From Gluconacetobacter diazotrophicus PA1 5 (GTDB lineage Bacteria > Pseudomonadota > Alphaproteobacteria > Acetobacterales > Acetobacteraceae): 64,000 nt of DNA. The translations under genes and the position numbers were made by a program. The stretch is taken from the NCBI RefSeq assembly GCF_000021325.1, contig NC_011365.1, positions 1,800,001 to 1,864,000 on the forward strand. Direction: 5' to 3'. A model generated the notes under the pieces. It searched no databases and had not been told where the DNA came from. It saw only the letters and a program-made list of their open reading frames with translations. Shown piece by piece: positions 1 to 8,710 of the stretch. The first letter of the stretch is position 1. Every line of letters starts with the position of its first letter.

Positions 1-170
1 GACACCGCATGGTGGGTCAGGGCGATTTCCCGCCCGTCGAACGCGGGATCGGCCAGGGCGGCCAGCGGCGCACGCTCCAGCACCGTGACAGACAGGCCCG
101 CCGCGTCCAGCGACAGAGCCGTGGCCAGGCCCGCGGGGCCGCCACCAATGATCGTAACGTCGCTGTGCAT
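1..170 (-). CDS. FAD-dependent monooxygenase, N-terminal part (UbiH/COQ6-like)
   Basis: Only the first 56 or so codons are present; the rest lies beyond the window edge. The protein starts MHSDVTIIGGGPAGLATALS, a classic FAD-binding beta-alpha-beta turn (GGGPAG), and about 50 residues in has GREIALTHHAV, which resembles the conserved DGR-ALT stretch of UbiH/VisC/COQ6 hydroxylases that act in ubiquinone ring hydroxylation. The start at 168-170 is backed by an AGGAGG box at 176-181 with 5-nt spacing. It is transcribed in the same direction as the neighbouring nitroreductase, 23 nt downstream of that gene's stop. The family call is good; the exact hydroxylation position cannot be told from this fragment. 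Confidence 0.72.
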   Translation of the reverse strand, partial: MHSDVTIIGGGPAGLATALSLDAAGLSVTVLERAPLAALADPAFDGREIALTHHAV

Positions 171-193
171 GGCGTCCTCCTCTGGTCCCGCGG

Positions 194-781
194 TCAGTGA
201 TCGGCGTCGAAGACGACCGGCGTGCCGTGCCATTCGGCGACGTACCCGCCGACCGGGCGGCGGGTCGGCACCGGGCGGGCGGAATCCGGGGTGCCCACGA
301 ACAGGAAGCCCGCCAGGCGATGTGGCGCCGCGAAGCCCAGTGCGGCCGCGACGGCAGGATCATACGTCATGTCGCCCGTCACCCACACGCCCCCGAAACC
401 GGTGGCATGCAGGGCATTGAGGACGTTCATTGCCGCGGCGGCGACGGCCATTTCCTGCTCGATCACCGGGATCTTGTCGTCGGGATGCAGATGCATGCCC
501 AGTGCGATGGTCAGCGGCATGGTGGAAAAGCGCACGCGGCGTTTTTCTATCTTCGCGGCCGGGAGGTCCGGGTCACGCGCCAGCATGCCGGCCACCACCA
601 GTTCGGCCAGTTTCGGCCGGGCGTCGCCCCGGACCAGGACGTAGCGCCACGGCCGCAGCTTGCCATGGTCGGGCGCGCGCATCGCCGTGGAGAGGATGTC
701 TTCAAGCACCGAACCCTCGGGCGCGGGGTCGGACAGCATGTCGGTCGATGAACGGGACAGGAGAGCGTCGAGCACGGCCAT
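194..781 (-). CDS. Nitroreductase family protein (YdjA-like)
   Basis: A 195-residue FMN-dependent nitroreductase-fold protein. Near residues 30-45 it carries [13 protein letters not shown], the phosphate-binding stretch of the YdjA-type compact nitroreductases, and near the C-terminus [13 protein letters not shown] and FLFVGTP, the usual second half of the flavin site. The reading frame is open further upstream, but the start at 781 (MAVLDALLS) is chosen because AAGGAG lies just upstream and the upstream residues show no family similarity. Members reduce nitro compounds, quinones or small aldehydes using NAD(P)H; the natural substrate is unknown. It shares orientation with the flavoprotein gene at the window edge. 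Confidence 0.8.
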   Translation of the reverse strand: MAVLDALLSRSSTDMLSDPAPEGSVLEDILSTAMRAPDHGKLRPWRYVLVRGDARPKLAELVVAGMLARDPDLPAAKIEKRRVRFSTMPLTIALGMHLHPDDKIPVIEQEMAVAAAAMNVLNALHATGFGGVWVTGDMTYDPAVAAALGFAAPHRLAGFLFVGTPDSARPVPTRRPVGGYVAEWHGTPVVFDADH

Positions 782-1008
782 CCGGGATGCTCCTTTATAT
801 AGGGTCGGCCCGACATGCCGCCAGGCCTGTGACATCCGGCCGGCGGCCGCGAGCGGCAGCGGGTCGGCACCATGCCGCAGAAGGCAGGCCAAGCCAATAT
901 CCGCCGATGCCCCCCCACGGGCCGGACACTGCACACGTCCGGCGACCAGCGGGAGGAACGCACGGGAATGGTGGCCTAACGCGGCCTAGTCCTGTAGGAG
1001 AACGGGAC

Positions 1009-1605
1009 ATGGATACTGCCCGCACAGCCACGATTCATCGCGTCACCAGCGAGACCGACATCACGATCCGCCTGGACCTGGACGGCACCGGCCAGTCGCG
1101 CATCGCGACGGGGATCGGCTTCTTCGACCATATGCTGACGGCGCTGGCCCGGCATGGGATGTTCGACCTGGATATCGAGGCCAAGGGCGACCTGCATATC
1201 GATTTCCATCACACCGTCGAGGATACCGGCATCGCGCTGGGCCAGGCCTTCGTCCGGGCGATCGGCGACAAGCGGGGCATCAGGCGGTTCGGCCATGCGC
1301 TGGTGCCGCTGGACGAGGCGTTGAGCGAGGTGGTGGCCGACATATCCGGCCGGCCCTACCTGGCGTGGGCGGTAGACTTCACCCGCGACAAGATCGGGGA
1401 GATGGACACCGAGCTGTTCGAGGAATTCTTTCGTGCCTTCGCCATGAGCGCGCTGGTGACGCTGCATGTCACGCAGAAGGCCGGCCGCAACTGCCACCAT
1501 ATCGCCGAGGCGTCGTTCAAGGCGGCGGCGCGGGCGCTGCGGATGGCGACCGAGGCCGACCCCCGCGCGGCGGGCGCGATTCCGTCCACCAAGGGCGTGC
1601 TGTGA
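1009..1605 (+). CDS. hisB: Imidazoleglycerol-phosphate dehydratase HisB
   Basis: A 198-residue monofunctional HisB, the seventh enzyme step of histidine synthesis, which dehydrates imidazole glycerol phosphate to imidazole acetol phosphate. The manganese-binding histidine motifs of the duplicated half-domains are clear: [13 protein letters not shown] near 35-50, [14 protein letters not shown] near 65-80 and [17 protein letters not shown] near 160-180. TAGGAG lies just upstream of the ATG at 1009. It is the first gene of a tightly packed operon; its stop overlaps the GTG start of the next gene by 4 nt. Confidence 0.97.
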   Translation: MDTARTATIHRVTSETDITIRLDLDGTGQSRIATGIGFFDHMLTALARHGMFDLDIEAKGDLHIDFHHTVEDTGIALGQAFVRAIGDKRGIRRFGHALVPLDEALSEVVADISGRPYLAWAVDFTRDKIGEMDTELFEEFFRAFAMSALVTLHVTQKAGRNCHHIAEASFKAAARALRMATEADPRAAGAIPSTKGVL

Positions 1606-1985
1606 CGACATATTCCTCCTGGTTTCGGGCGGAGGGCAACCGGCCGCCGGTTCTGGTGGCCGAGCGCCTGTCCTGGCGGGTGCTGATCCTGGGCTGGCTG
1701 GGGCTGGTGCTGCAGGGAAGCTGGATCGCGGGCCTGCTGGCCGGCGCGGCCAGCCTGATCCTGACGCTGGTGGTCGGGCACACGGCGCTGGCGGTGCCGC
1801 TGTGGCTGGGCATGCATCTGGCGCTGGGACTGTGCGCCGCCGACATAAGGGAATGGGAGTTGCGGCTGAACGGGCTGACGGCCGGCCCGGTGGTGCTGGC
1901 GCGCGGACGGGATGCCGCGCTGCTGCGGCTGCTGGACCGCCACCCCGAGATCGCGACCCGGCACCGGCCGGCGGCGGAGGCATGA
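1602..1985 (+). CDS. DUF2628-type small membrane protein
   Basis: A 127-residue protein read from a GTG that overlaps the hisB stop. The middle holds two or three hydrophobic segments ([46 protein letters not shown]), followed by [27 protein letters not shown]. Small membrane proteins of the DUF2628 type sit between hisB and hisH in many alphaproteobacteria, and both position and profile fit. Its function is unknown. It overlaps hisH by 4 nt (ATGA), so it is almost certainly translationally coupled with the histidine genes. Confidence 0.75.
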   Translation: MTTYSSWFRAEGNRPPVLVAERLSWRVLILGWLGLVLQGSWIAGLLAGAASLILTLVVGHTALAVPLWLGMHLALGLCAADIREWELRLNGLTAGPVVLARGRDAALLRLLDRHPEIATRHRPAAEA

Positions 1986-2659
1986 GCATGGCAACCGCGA
2001 CGCAATCCATCGTGGTGATCGACTACAACGGCGGCAACCTGGCATCCGCCGCGCGGGCGGTGGCGCGCGCCGCCGCCGATAGCGGGATCGACGCCACCGT
2101 GACGATCACCGCCGACCCCGAGTCGGTGCGGCAGGCGGACCGGATCGTGCTGCCTGGACAGGGTGCGTTCGCCGATTGCGCGGCGGGGCTGGCGGCGGTG
2201 CCCGGGCTGAAGCCCGCGATCATCGATGCGACCGAGGCCGGCACGCCGTTCCTGGGCATCTGCGTGGGTATGCAACTGATGGCCCAGCGCGGGCTGGAAC
2301 ACGCGGTGACGCCGGGATTCGGCTGGATTTCCGGCGAGATCGCGCGGATGGAGGCACCGGGACTGCGCCTGCCGCAGATGGGCTGGAACCGGCTGGATTT
2401 CACACCGGGCGCGCATCCGCTGACCGAGGGGCTGGACGCCGACGCCCACGGCTATTTCGTGCATTCCTACGCGCTGCGTCACGGGGCGGTGGACGAACTG
2501 GTGGCAACGACCGACTATGGCGGGGCGGTGCCGGCGATCGTGGCCCGGGGCAATCGCGCCGGCACCCAGTTCCATGTCGAGAAGAGCCAGACGGTCGGCC
2601 TGCGGATCCTGTCGAATTTCCTGCGCTGGTCGCCCGTTCGCGAAGGAGCCGCCGCATGA
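1982..2659 (+). CDS. hisH: Imidazole glycerol phosphate synthase glutaminase subunit HisH
   Basis: A 225-residue class I glutamine amidotransferase subunit that hydrolyses glutamine and channels ammonia to HisF. The nucleophile elbow GICVGMQ places the catalytic cysteine at residue 94; QFHVEKSQ supplies the His198/Glu200 pair. [12 protein letters not shown] near the N-terminus is typical of HisH. Start codons at 1982 and 1988 are both possible; the first overlaps the upstream stop. Its partner hisF lies two frames downstream in the same operon. Confidence 0.96.
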   Translation: MSMATATQSIVVIDYNGGNLASAARAVARAAADSGIDATVTITADPESVRQADRIVLPGQGAFADCAAGLAAVPGLKPAIIDATEAGTPFLGICVGMQLMAQRGLEHAVTPGFGWISGEIARMEAPGLRLPQMGWNRLDFTPGAHPLTEGLDADAHGYFVHSYALRHGAVDELVATTDYGGAVPAIVARGNRAGTQFHVEKSQTVGLRILSNFLRWSPVREGAAA

Positions 2660-4011
2660 ACGAGATCGGCACGCCGCCCCAGACCCGCCCACGCGCCGAA
2701 CGGGTGCAGGCGCTGCATGAAGACGATCTGCAGGCGCTGTGCGAAGCCACCGACGCCGCGATCCTGGATGGCGGGGGGTTCGGCTGGCTGACCACGCCCG
2801 GCCGGCAGGCGATGGAGCGCTATTTTCGCGGCGTGCTGATGGTGCCGGAGCGCATGCTGTTCGTGGTCCGGCTGGACGGCATCATCGTGGGTGCCGCCCA
2901 ACTGGTGCGCCCGCCGCGCAATAACGAGGCGCAGGCCATGAGCGCCACGCTGATGCACCTGTATGTCGCGCCCTATGCCAGGGGCCTGGGGCTGGGCCGG
3001 CTGCTGCTGCTGGAGGCCGAGCAATGCGCGCGGGCCATGGGGTACCAGATCCTGAACCTGGACGTGCGCGAGACGCAGGAATCGGCCATCCGGCTGTTCC
3101 GCGCCTTCGGCTTCCATCACTGGGGCACCCATCCCAGCTATGCCCGCACGGAGGGGCGCACGGTGCGGGGCCTGTTCTTCACCAAGCGCCTGCAGGACAA
3201 TGAACGGGTGGTACCCGCGCATCCGCAGGCCGCTTCCATTCCCATTCCTGCCACGGGACCCGCCAGCGTGACCGGACACAGCCTGACCCTGTACCCCGCC
3301 ATCGACCTGAAGGACGGGGCATGCGTGCGCCTGCGCCGCGGGGAAATGGACGATGCCACGATCTATTCCGACAATCCGGGCGCGCAGGCCCGTGCCTGGG
3401 TGCAGGCGGGTTGCCGGTGGCTGCATGTCGTGGACCTGAACGGTGCGTTCGCCGGCCGGTCGGCCAATGGCGACGCGGTCGAGGCGATCATCGCCAACGC
3501 CACCGTGCCGGTGCAGCTGGGCGGCGGCCTGCGGGACATGGCGGGCATCGAACGCTGGCTGGCCGCCGGTGTCACGCGCGTCATCCTGGGCAGCGTCGCG
3601 GTCAAGGACCCCGAGCTGGTGCGCGCGGCCTGCCGCGCCTTCCCCGGCCGGATCGTGGCGGGGATCGACGCGCGATCGGGCCAGGTGGCGACCGAGGGCT
3701 GGGCCGAGACGTCGGACATGAAGGCGGTCGAACTGGCCCGCCGGATGGAGGGCGTGGGGGTGGCCGCGATCATCTTCACCGAGATCAGCCGCGACGGCAT
3801 GCTGACGGGCATCGACATCGCCCAGACCGTCGAGATGGCGAATGCGCTGTCGATCCCGGTCATCGCCAGCGGCGGGGTCGGCCATGCCGACCACCTGCAT
3901 GCCCTGCGTGCCGCGACGGTGCAGGCACCGGGGATCGAGGGCGTGATCGTCGGCCGGGCGCTGTATGACGGCCGGGTGGACCCGGCCGAGGCCTTGCGGA
4001 TCCTGTCCTGA
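2656..4011 (+). CDS. hisA: GNAT acetyltransferase in frame with HisA isomerase
   Basis: One uninterrupted 451-codon frame. Residues 1 to about 190 are a GNAT N-acetyltransferase: [20 protein letters not shown] is the acetyl-CoA binding motif A and [16 protein letters not shown] is motif B. After a Pro/Ala-rich linker ([19 protein letters not shown]), residues from about 208 are a full HisA TIM barrel: [31 protein letters not shown] and IASGGVGH, the phosphate-binding loops of the ProFAR isomerase. An in-frame GTG at 3268 could start HisA alone, but no clear ribosome site precedes it. The frame overlaps hisH by 4 nt and hisF by 1 nt. Whether one fused or two separate proteins are made is undecided. 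Confidence 0.88.
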   Translation: MNEIGTPPQTRPRAERVQALHEDDLQALCEATDAAILDGGGFGWLTTPGRQAMERYFRGVLMVPERMLFVVRLDGIIVGAAQLVRPPRNNEAQAMSATLMHLYVAPYARGLGLGRLLLLEAEQCARAMGYQILNLDVRETQESAIRLFRAFGFHHWGTHPSYARTEGRTVRGLFFTKRLQDNERVVPAHPQAASIPIPATGPASVTGHSLTLYPAIDLKDGACVRLRRGEMDDATIYSDNPGAQARAWVQAGCRWLHVVDLNGAFAGRSANGDAVEAIIANATVPVQLGGGLRDMAGIERWLAAGVTRVILGSVAVKDPELVRAACRAFPGRIVAGIDARSGQVATEGWAETSDMKAVELARRMEGVGVAAIIFTEISRDGMLTGIDIAQTVEMANALSIPVIASGGVGHADHLHALRAATVQAPGIEGVIVGRALYDGRVDPAEALRILS

Positions 4012-4787
4012 TGCTGAAGCTGCGGGTCATCCCCTGTCTGGACGTCAAGAACGGGCGCGTCGTGAAGGGCGTCAACTTCGTATCGCTGCGCGATGCCGGG
4101 GACCCGGTGGAGCAGGCGGCGGTCTATGATGCCGCCGGGGCGGACGAACTGACCTTCCTGGACATCACGGCCAGCCACGAGAACCGGGACACGATCCTGG
4201 ACGTGGTCAGCCGTACCGCCGAGCGGATCTTCCTGCCGCTGACGGTGGGGGGCGGCGTGCGGACGACCGACGACATGCGGCGCCTGCTGCTGGCCGGGGC
4301 GGACAAGTGCGCGATGAATTCCGCCGCCGTCGCCCGGCCCGACCTGGTCAGCGAGGCCGCGCGGAAATTCGGCAGCCAGTGCGTGGTGGTGGCCGTCGAT
4401 GCCCGGTCGGACGGGCATGGATCGTGGGAAGTGTACACCCATGGCGGCCGCACGCCCACCGGGCGCAACGTCATCGACTGGTGCCGCGAGGTGGTCGAAC
4501 GCGGCGCGGGCGAGATCCTGCTGACCAGCATGGACCGCGACGGTACCGGCAGCGGGTTCGACCTGGACCTGCTGCGCGCGGCGTGTACTGCGGTACGGGT
4601 GCCGATCGTGGCCTCGGGCGGGGTCGGCACGCTGGAGCATTTCGTCGAGGGCGCGCGCGCGGGCGCCACCGGCCTGCTGGCCGCCAGCGTCTTTCATTTC
4701 GGCCAATTCACCATTCCGCAGGTCAAGCAGGCGCTGGCCGATGCCGGCCTGCCGGTGCGCCACACGCCCGCACACCCCGCACCCTGA
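4011..4787 (+). CDS. hisF: Imidazole glycerol phosphate synthase cyclase subunit HisF
   Basis: A 258-residue TIM barrel that uses ammonia from HisH to form imidazole glycerol phosphate and AICAR. It begins [20 protein letters not shown], with the catalytic Asp in CLDVKNGR, and has [36 protein letters not shown] (second catalytic Asp) and [11 protein letters not shown], all diagnostic. The ATG overlaps the last base of the hisA stop (TGATG). Confidence 0.97.
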   Translation: MLKLRVIPCLDVKNGRVVKGVNFVSLRDAGDPVEQAAVYDAAGADELTFLDITASHENRDTILDVVSRTAERIFLPLTVGGGVRTTDDMRRLLLAGADKCAMNSAAVARPDLVSEAARKFGSQCVVVAVDARSDGHGSWEVYTHGGRTPTGRNVIDWCREVVERGAGEILLTSMDRDGTGSGFDLDLLRAACTAVRVPIVASGGVGTLEHFVEGARAGATGLLAASVFHFGQFTIPQVKQALADAGLPVRHTPAHPAP

Positions 4788-4828
4788 ACCGCGCCCCGAG
4801 CCGCGCCGGACACCCAGCAGAGGGCATG

Positions 4829-5356
4829 ATGCCAAAGATCCTGAAGACGACCCGCAAGAGCGCCGAGACCAAGGCCGTGGACGACAAGGCCGCCGGCAAG
4901 AAAACCGTCAGCAAGAAGACCGTTGCCAAGAAGGTCGGTGCCAAGAAGACGGTTGCCAAGAAAGCCGTCGGCAAGAAAGTCGCGACGACCGCCCCCCTGC
5001 CCCCCGCCGTCCCTCCGGCAGCGACGGCCGAGGTGCTGGACCGCCTGTTCGACGTCGTGACCTCCCGCAAGGGCACCAACCCGTCGATCAGCCATTCGGC
5101 GCGGCTGCTGGCGCGGGGCCGGCGCAAGATCGCCCAGAAATTCGGCGAGGAAGCGGTCGAGTGCCTGATCGAGGCGGTCGCCGGCAACACCGGCGAGTTG
5201 GTGGGCGAAAGCGCGGACGTGCTGTACCACCTGATCGTCATGTGGGTGGATGCCGGCGTTCACCCGGCGGAGGTGTGGGCCGAACTGCACCGCCGCGAGG
5301 GCACCAGCGGCATCGCCGAAAAGGCCGCCCGCCCCCACGACCCGCTGGCGGAATAA
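4829..5356 (+). CDS. hisE: Phosphoribosyl-ATP pyrophosphatase HisE with lysine-rich N-terminal tail
   Basis: Residues from about 65 to the end form HisE, which removes pyrophosphate from PR-ATP in the second step of histidine synthesis: [34 protein letters not shown] and [13 protein letters not shown] carry the acidic metal ligands EEA-E and E-D of the MazG-like fold. Ahead of it is a tail of roughly 60 residues built from KKTVAKK-type repeats and a Pro/Ala linker, unusual for HisE (normally near 100-110 residues). ATGs at 4826 and 4829 are tandem; the second has better spacing from GAGGG. The tail resembles histone H1-like bacterial tails and that of TopA in this window. Confidence 0.93.
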   Translation: MPKILKTTRKSAETKAVDDKAAGKKTVSKKTVAKKVGAKKTVAKKAVGKKVATTAPLPPAVPPAATAEVLDRLFDVVTSRKGTNPSISHSARLLARGRRKIAQKFGEEAVECLIEAVAGNTGELVGESADVLYHLIVMWVDAGVHPAEVWAELHRREGTSGIAEKAARPHDPLAE

Positions 5357-5373
5357 CACACTACCGAGGAGAG

Positions 5374-5760
5374 ATGTCCATGGCCGTTTCCGGACTGGGT
5401 CCGTACGATCCGCAGAACGTCTTCGCCAGGATCCTGCGTGGGGAAATCCCGTGCCGCAAGATCTATGAAAACGAATACGCCCTGGCTTTCCACGATATCG
5501 CGCCCAAGGCGCCGGTGCATGCGCTGATCATCCCCAAGGGGCCTTACGTCTCCTTCGCGGATTTCAGCAGCCAGGCCAGCGACGCCGAAATCGGCGGCTT
5601 CACCCGCGCGGTGGGCCATGTGGCGGCGCAACTGGGGCTGGAGGATGCGGGCTACCGCCTGCTGTCGAACATGGGCGCGGCCGCCGGCCAGGAAGTGCCG
5701 CATTTCCACGTCCACCTGTTCGGCGGCGCCGCGCTGGGGCCGATGCTGCAGCACGGCTGA
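5374..5760 (+). CDS. HIT family nucleotide hydrolase/transferase
   Basis: A histidine-triad protein of 126-128 residues. The signature HFHVHLFGG near the C-terminus contains the H-x-H-x-H triad, and NVFARILRGEIPCRKIYEN near the start matches the HinT/Hit branch, which hydrolyses nucleoside phosphoramidates. ATGs at 5374 and 5380 are in frame; AGGAG at 5367-5371 fits the second (8 nt). It commonly follows hisE in this lineage. It ends 30 nt before cas3 with no obvious terminator between. Confidence 0.93.
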   Translation: MSMAVSGLGPYDPQNVFARILRGEIPCRKIYENEYALAFHDIAPKAPVHALIIPKGPYVSFADFSSQASDAEIGGFTRAVGHVAAQLGLEDAGYRLLSNMGAAAGQEVPHFHVHLFGGAALGPMLQHG

Positions 5761-5790
5761 CGGGCGACACCGGCGGGAGGCCCGCTCGTC

Positions 5791-8139
5791 ATGGATATCT
5801 TCGCTCATTCGCTCCCTGACGACCCCTCGACAGAACGATGGGAAACGTTGCGCGCGCATTCGCTGCGTGTCGCGGCCCTGGCCGAGCAATTCGCCGCCGT
5901 GTTCGGCGCCGCGCACAAGGGCCGGGCGCTGGGGTTGCTGCATGATATCGGGAAATGTTCGGCGGCCTACCAAGACTATATTCGTAAGCCCGGGCCGTGC
6001 CACGGACCTGACCACAGCACGGCGGGCGCCCGCGCCGTGGTCGCGTCCTATGGACCGCTAGGACGGCTGCTGGCCTTTGCCATCGCGGGGCACCATTCCG
6101 GCCTGATGGACGGGTCGGGCCATGACGGCCCCGGACGGTCGCTGAACGAACGCCTGGACGAGCAGGCTTATGCCGTTCCGGCCTCGGACAATTGGCCGGA
6201 CTATTGTCCCGCGCGGCCGACCCTGCAGGATCTGGTGGACGAGTCGCCGCCGGTCGCCAGCACGGATTATCCGGGATTCGCGACCTCGTTTTTCGTCCGC
6301 ATGCTGTTTTCCTGCCTGACGGATGCCGATTTCATCGCCACCGAAGGATATTACGCGGAATCGGCAGGATTGCCGCCACCCGCGCGCGGCGGAACGATCA
6401 CCCAGGCCCATCTGGATGCCATCCGACGGTTCATGAAGACACGGCGGCGGGACGATACACCGCTGAACCGGCTGCGCAGCCGGATTCTGGACCATGCGAT
6501 CGGCAAGGCCGCCCTCGGACCCGGCCTGTTCACGATGACGGTCCCTACAGGCGGGGGCAAGACGCTCGCCTCGCTCAGCTTTGCACTGGACCATGCGGTG
6601 CGGCATGGGCTGCGCCGCGTGATCTATGTGATCCCGTTCACATCGATCATCGAGCAGACGGCGACGGTGTTTCGCGAGGCTCTGGGTACGACGGACGGCA
6701 TCCTGGAACATCATTCGAATTTCGACTGGGACCGACGCGCGCCGGCCGGCGAGAACGACGAGGAAGCCGAAGGCGCTGACGGCCTGGCGAAATTACGGCG
6801 CGACGCGGAAAACTGGGACGCACCCATTATCGTCACGACCAGCGTGCAGTTCTTCGAATCGCTGTTCGCGGCACGGGGCAGCCAGGCCCGCAAGTTGCAC
6901 AACATTGCAGGCAGCGTGATCATCCTGGACGAGGTGCAGACGCTGCCGCTGCATCTACTGCGCCCCTGCCTCGCGGTCCTGGACGAACTGGCCCGCAATT
7001 ACGGCGTGAGCATCGTGCTGTGTACCGCCACGCAATCCGCCCTGCGGCAGATCGACGACGCGTTGCCGCCTGGGCGAAAGGGACGCCGGGCGGGGCTGGA
7101 TATCCAAGACACGCACGAACTAGCCCCCGAACCCGCAGCGCTCTATGACGCGCTGCGCCGCGCTACCGTCACCTGGCGCAAGGAACCGGTATCCGACGGC
7201 GAGATCGCCGCGCGTTTCGCGGTGCGCGAACAGATGCTGTGCATCGTCAATACCAGGGCGCACGCGCATGATCTGTTCACCGCCATTGCCGATCAGGACG
7301 GTGCACGGCACCTGACAACGCTGATGTGCCCGCTCCATCGGCGCGCCACCCTGGTAGCCATACGCCAGGATCTGAAAAACGGACGGCCTGTCCGGCTGGT
7401 CTCCACCAGCCTGATCGAAGCCGGTGTCGATGTCGATTTCCCCGAGGTCTGGCGGGAAGCCACCGGATTATCCTCGATCACGCAGGCCGCCGGACGATGC
7501 AATCGCGAGGGCCGCCTGGACGAGCCAGGCCCGGTGGTGGTGTTCGAGACGCCTGACCCTGCCGACCCCACGCAGCCATGGCTTGTGCGTGCCATGCGCC
7601 CCTTCTGGCAGGCCACGCGTCCGATCCTGCGCCAGGGACTGGACCCGCTGAGCCTGGAAGCCATTCATGCCTATTTCCGCGAACTGTATTTCCAACATAG
7701 CCATGACACGCACGGACACGACGGCCTGGACGCCGCGCGGATCGGCACCGTGCGCTACGCAATCCTGGAGGCCATCGCGCAATCGGGTGCCGGCCACACC
7801 TATCCGTATGCCACCATTGCACGGGCCTTCCGCATGATCGACACGGTCATGGAGTCCGTCATCATCCCGTGGGACGAAACCGTACGGCAAATGCTGCATG
7901 CCCTTGACCACGCACCCGTCCCACCGGCCGGATTCATGCGGCGCCTGCAACAATACTGCGTGCCGGTCCCCGCACCCATCCGGCTGAAATTGCTGGCCGC
8001 CGGCGCCCTGCGCACCGTCAAGCCCGAAGCGTATGGCGACCGGTTCGTCTACCTGGAATCAATGGATCTTTACGATGCCCGCCGGGGTCTGAAACTGGAT
8101 GATCCCACGTTCCGCCATGCGGAAAGCAATGTGTGGTAG
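5791..8139 (+). CDS. cas3: Cas3 HD nuclease-helicase (type I-C)
   Basis: A 782-residue single-chain Cas3, the effector recruited by Cascade to nick and shred target DNA. The N-terminal HD nuclease has HDIGK at residues 51-55 and AGHHSG further on. The helicase follows: TVPTGGGKTL (Walker A) near 250-260, ILDEVQTLP (motif II) near 380, LCTATQSAL (motif III), and VSTSLIEAGVDVDFP and ITQAAGRCNREG (motifs V and VI). GGGAGG precedes the ATG by about 10 nt. It sits apart from the other cas genes, 30 nt after the HIT gene, and is followed by a hairpin and the reverse-strand crRNA-like unit. All motifs look intact. Confidence 0.96.
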   Translation: MDIFAHSLPDDPSTERWETLRAHSLRVAALAEQFAAVFGAAHKGRALGLLHDIGKCSAAYQDYIRKPGPCHGPDHSTAGARAVVASYGPLGRLLAFAIAGHHSGLMDGSGHDGPGRSLNERLDEQAYAVPASDNWPDYCPARPTLQDLVDESPPVASTDYPGFATSFFVRMLFSCLTDADFIATEGYYAESAGLPPPARGGTITQAHLDAIRRFMKTRRRDDTPLNRLRSRILDHAIGKAALGPGLFTMTVPTGGGKTLASLSFALDHAVRHGLRRVIYVIPFTSIIEQTATVFREALGTTDGILEHHSNFDWDRRAPAGENDEEAEGADGLAKLRRDAENWDAPIIVTTSVQFFESLFAARGSQARKLHNIAGSVIILDEVQTLPLHLLRPCLAVLDELARNYGVSIVLCTATQSALRQIDDALPPGRKGRRAGLDIQDTHELAPEPAALYDALRRATVTWRKEPVSDGEIAARFAVREQMLCIVNTRAHAHDLFTAIADQDGARHLTTLMCPLHRRATLVAIRQDLKNGRPVRLVSTSLIEAGVDVDFPEVWREATGLSSITQAAGRCNREGRLDEPGPVVVFETPDPADPTQPWLVRAMRPFWQATRPILRQGLDPLSLEAIHAYFRELYFQHSHDTHGHDGLDAARIGTVRYAILEAIAQSGAGHTYPYATIARAFRMIDTVMESVIIPWDETVRQMLHALDHAPVPPAGFMRRLQQYCVPVPAPIRLKLLAAGALRTVKPEAYGDRFVYLESMDLYDARRGLKLDDPTFRHAESNVW

Positions 8140-8142
8140 ACA

Positions 8143-8175
8143 GCGGTTTCCGGCCGGGACACGGCCGGAAACCGC
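8143..8175. terminator. Perfect 14-bp hairpin between cas3 and the crRNA-like unit
   Basis: GCGGTTTCCGGCCG pairs completely with its inverse around a 5-nt loop, starting 4 nt after the cas3 stop. Neither strand has a T-run after it, so it may act as an RNA end or processing signal rather than a textbook intrinsic terminator. It serves cas3 on one strand and the crRNA-like unit on the other. Confidence 0.6.
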
Positions 8176-8238
8176 CCGATATCCGCATCCTGCGCATCAC
8201 AGAAAACGTTTCAATCCACGCTTCGGGTAAAGCGACCA
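8143..8238 (-). ncRNA. Stand-alone crRNA-like RNA: one diverged repeat, one spacer, one hairpin
   Basis: Read on the minus strand. From 8236 to 8208 lies a single 29-nt CRISPR repeat variant. It starts GTCGCT and ends AGCGTGGATTGAAAC exactly as the array repeats do, but the middle is shorter. The stem survives as CGCTT/AAGCG, a compensatory C-G to T-A exchange relative to CGCTC/GAGCG, so Cas5 recognition and the 11-nt handle TGGATTGAAAC should be kept. About 32 nt of spacer-like sequence follow (8207-8176), then a perfect 14-bp hairpin with loop TGTCC (8175-8143) that could stop transcription or define the 3' end, although no T-run follows. The spacer begins GTTTTCTGTGAT, matching 11/12 to 9043-9054 upstream of cas5. 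Expression is inferred from the promoter. Confidence 0.75.
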
Positions 8239-8244
8239 ATGATA

Positions 8245-8274
8245 ATTTTACCTTGTGCGGATCGTCCGGGTCAA
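8245..8274 (-). promoter_or_regulatory. Sigma70-type promoter of the crRNA-like unit
   Basis: On the minus strand TTGACC (8274-8269) and TAAAAT (8250-8245) are separated by 18 bp. Transcription would start near 8238, one or two bases before the orphan repeat. This spacing suggests the promoter belongs to the repeat rather than to cas3 or vapC, which lie in the wrong place or orientation. Confidence 0.65.
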
Positions 8275-8299
8275 AGGTCTGATCGCGTGACGATACCCG

Positions 8300-8710
8300 T
8301 CAGGCAACATTCGTGAACCAGTCTTCGGCCCTGAGCCCCGCAACGCGCCTGAACTCGCCCAGATTGCCTGTGACGACCACCAACCCCCGGCTGCGGGCGT
8401 GTCCCGCGATCATCAGATCATAGGGGCCGATCACGCAGCCCCTGCGTTCGAGATCGTCCCGGATCTCGGCCGTATGGGACGCCGCCGCGCTGTCGAACGG
8501 CAGGACATTCAGTCTGTCCGCGAAATGCTCGACCTCTCGCCTGACACGCACGGGATCGGACGACCGCTCCGCCCCATAGAGCAGTTCGTATAGCACGACA
8601 TCGGAGATACAGAGGTCTTCGGCGTAGGCATTGAACCGCGCCCGCAGGCCCTGCGGCCGGTCCCGCAACACACGGATGCACAAGTTGGTGTCCAGCAGAA
8701 AGCGCAGCAT
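8300..8710 (-). CDS. vapC: VapC-type PIN-domain toxin
   Basis: A 136-residue PIN-domain ribonuclease. The first acidic residue is in MLRFLLDTNLCIRVL, the second in YELLYGAE (Glu), and later acidic ligands are in GPYDLMIAGHARSRG and GNLGEFRRV. These are the four metal-binding positions of VapC toxins, which cleave tRNA or rRNA. It overlaps the antitoxin gene by one base (TGATG), the normal vapBC coupling. The pair lies inside the cas locus in reverse orientation, between cas3 and cas5. Confidence 0.9.
   Translation of the reverse strand: MLRFLLDTNLCIRVLRDRPQGLRARFNAYAEDLCISDVVLYELLYGAERSSDPVRVRREVEHFADRLNVLPFDSAAASHTAEIRDDLERRGCVIGPYDLMIAGHARSRGLVVVTGNLGEFRRVAGLRAEDWFTNVA

Noticed and set aside
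8208-8236. The orphan repeat as a simple decayed end of an old array
   Set aside because: Handle and stem are preserved by a compensatory change, a promoter fits exactly, and the spacer matches the cas promoter; decayed repeats at the true trailer look different.
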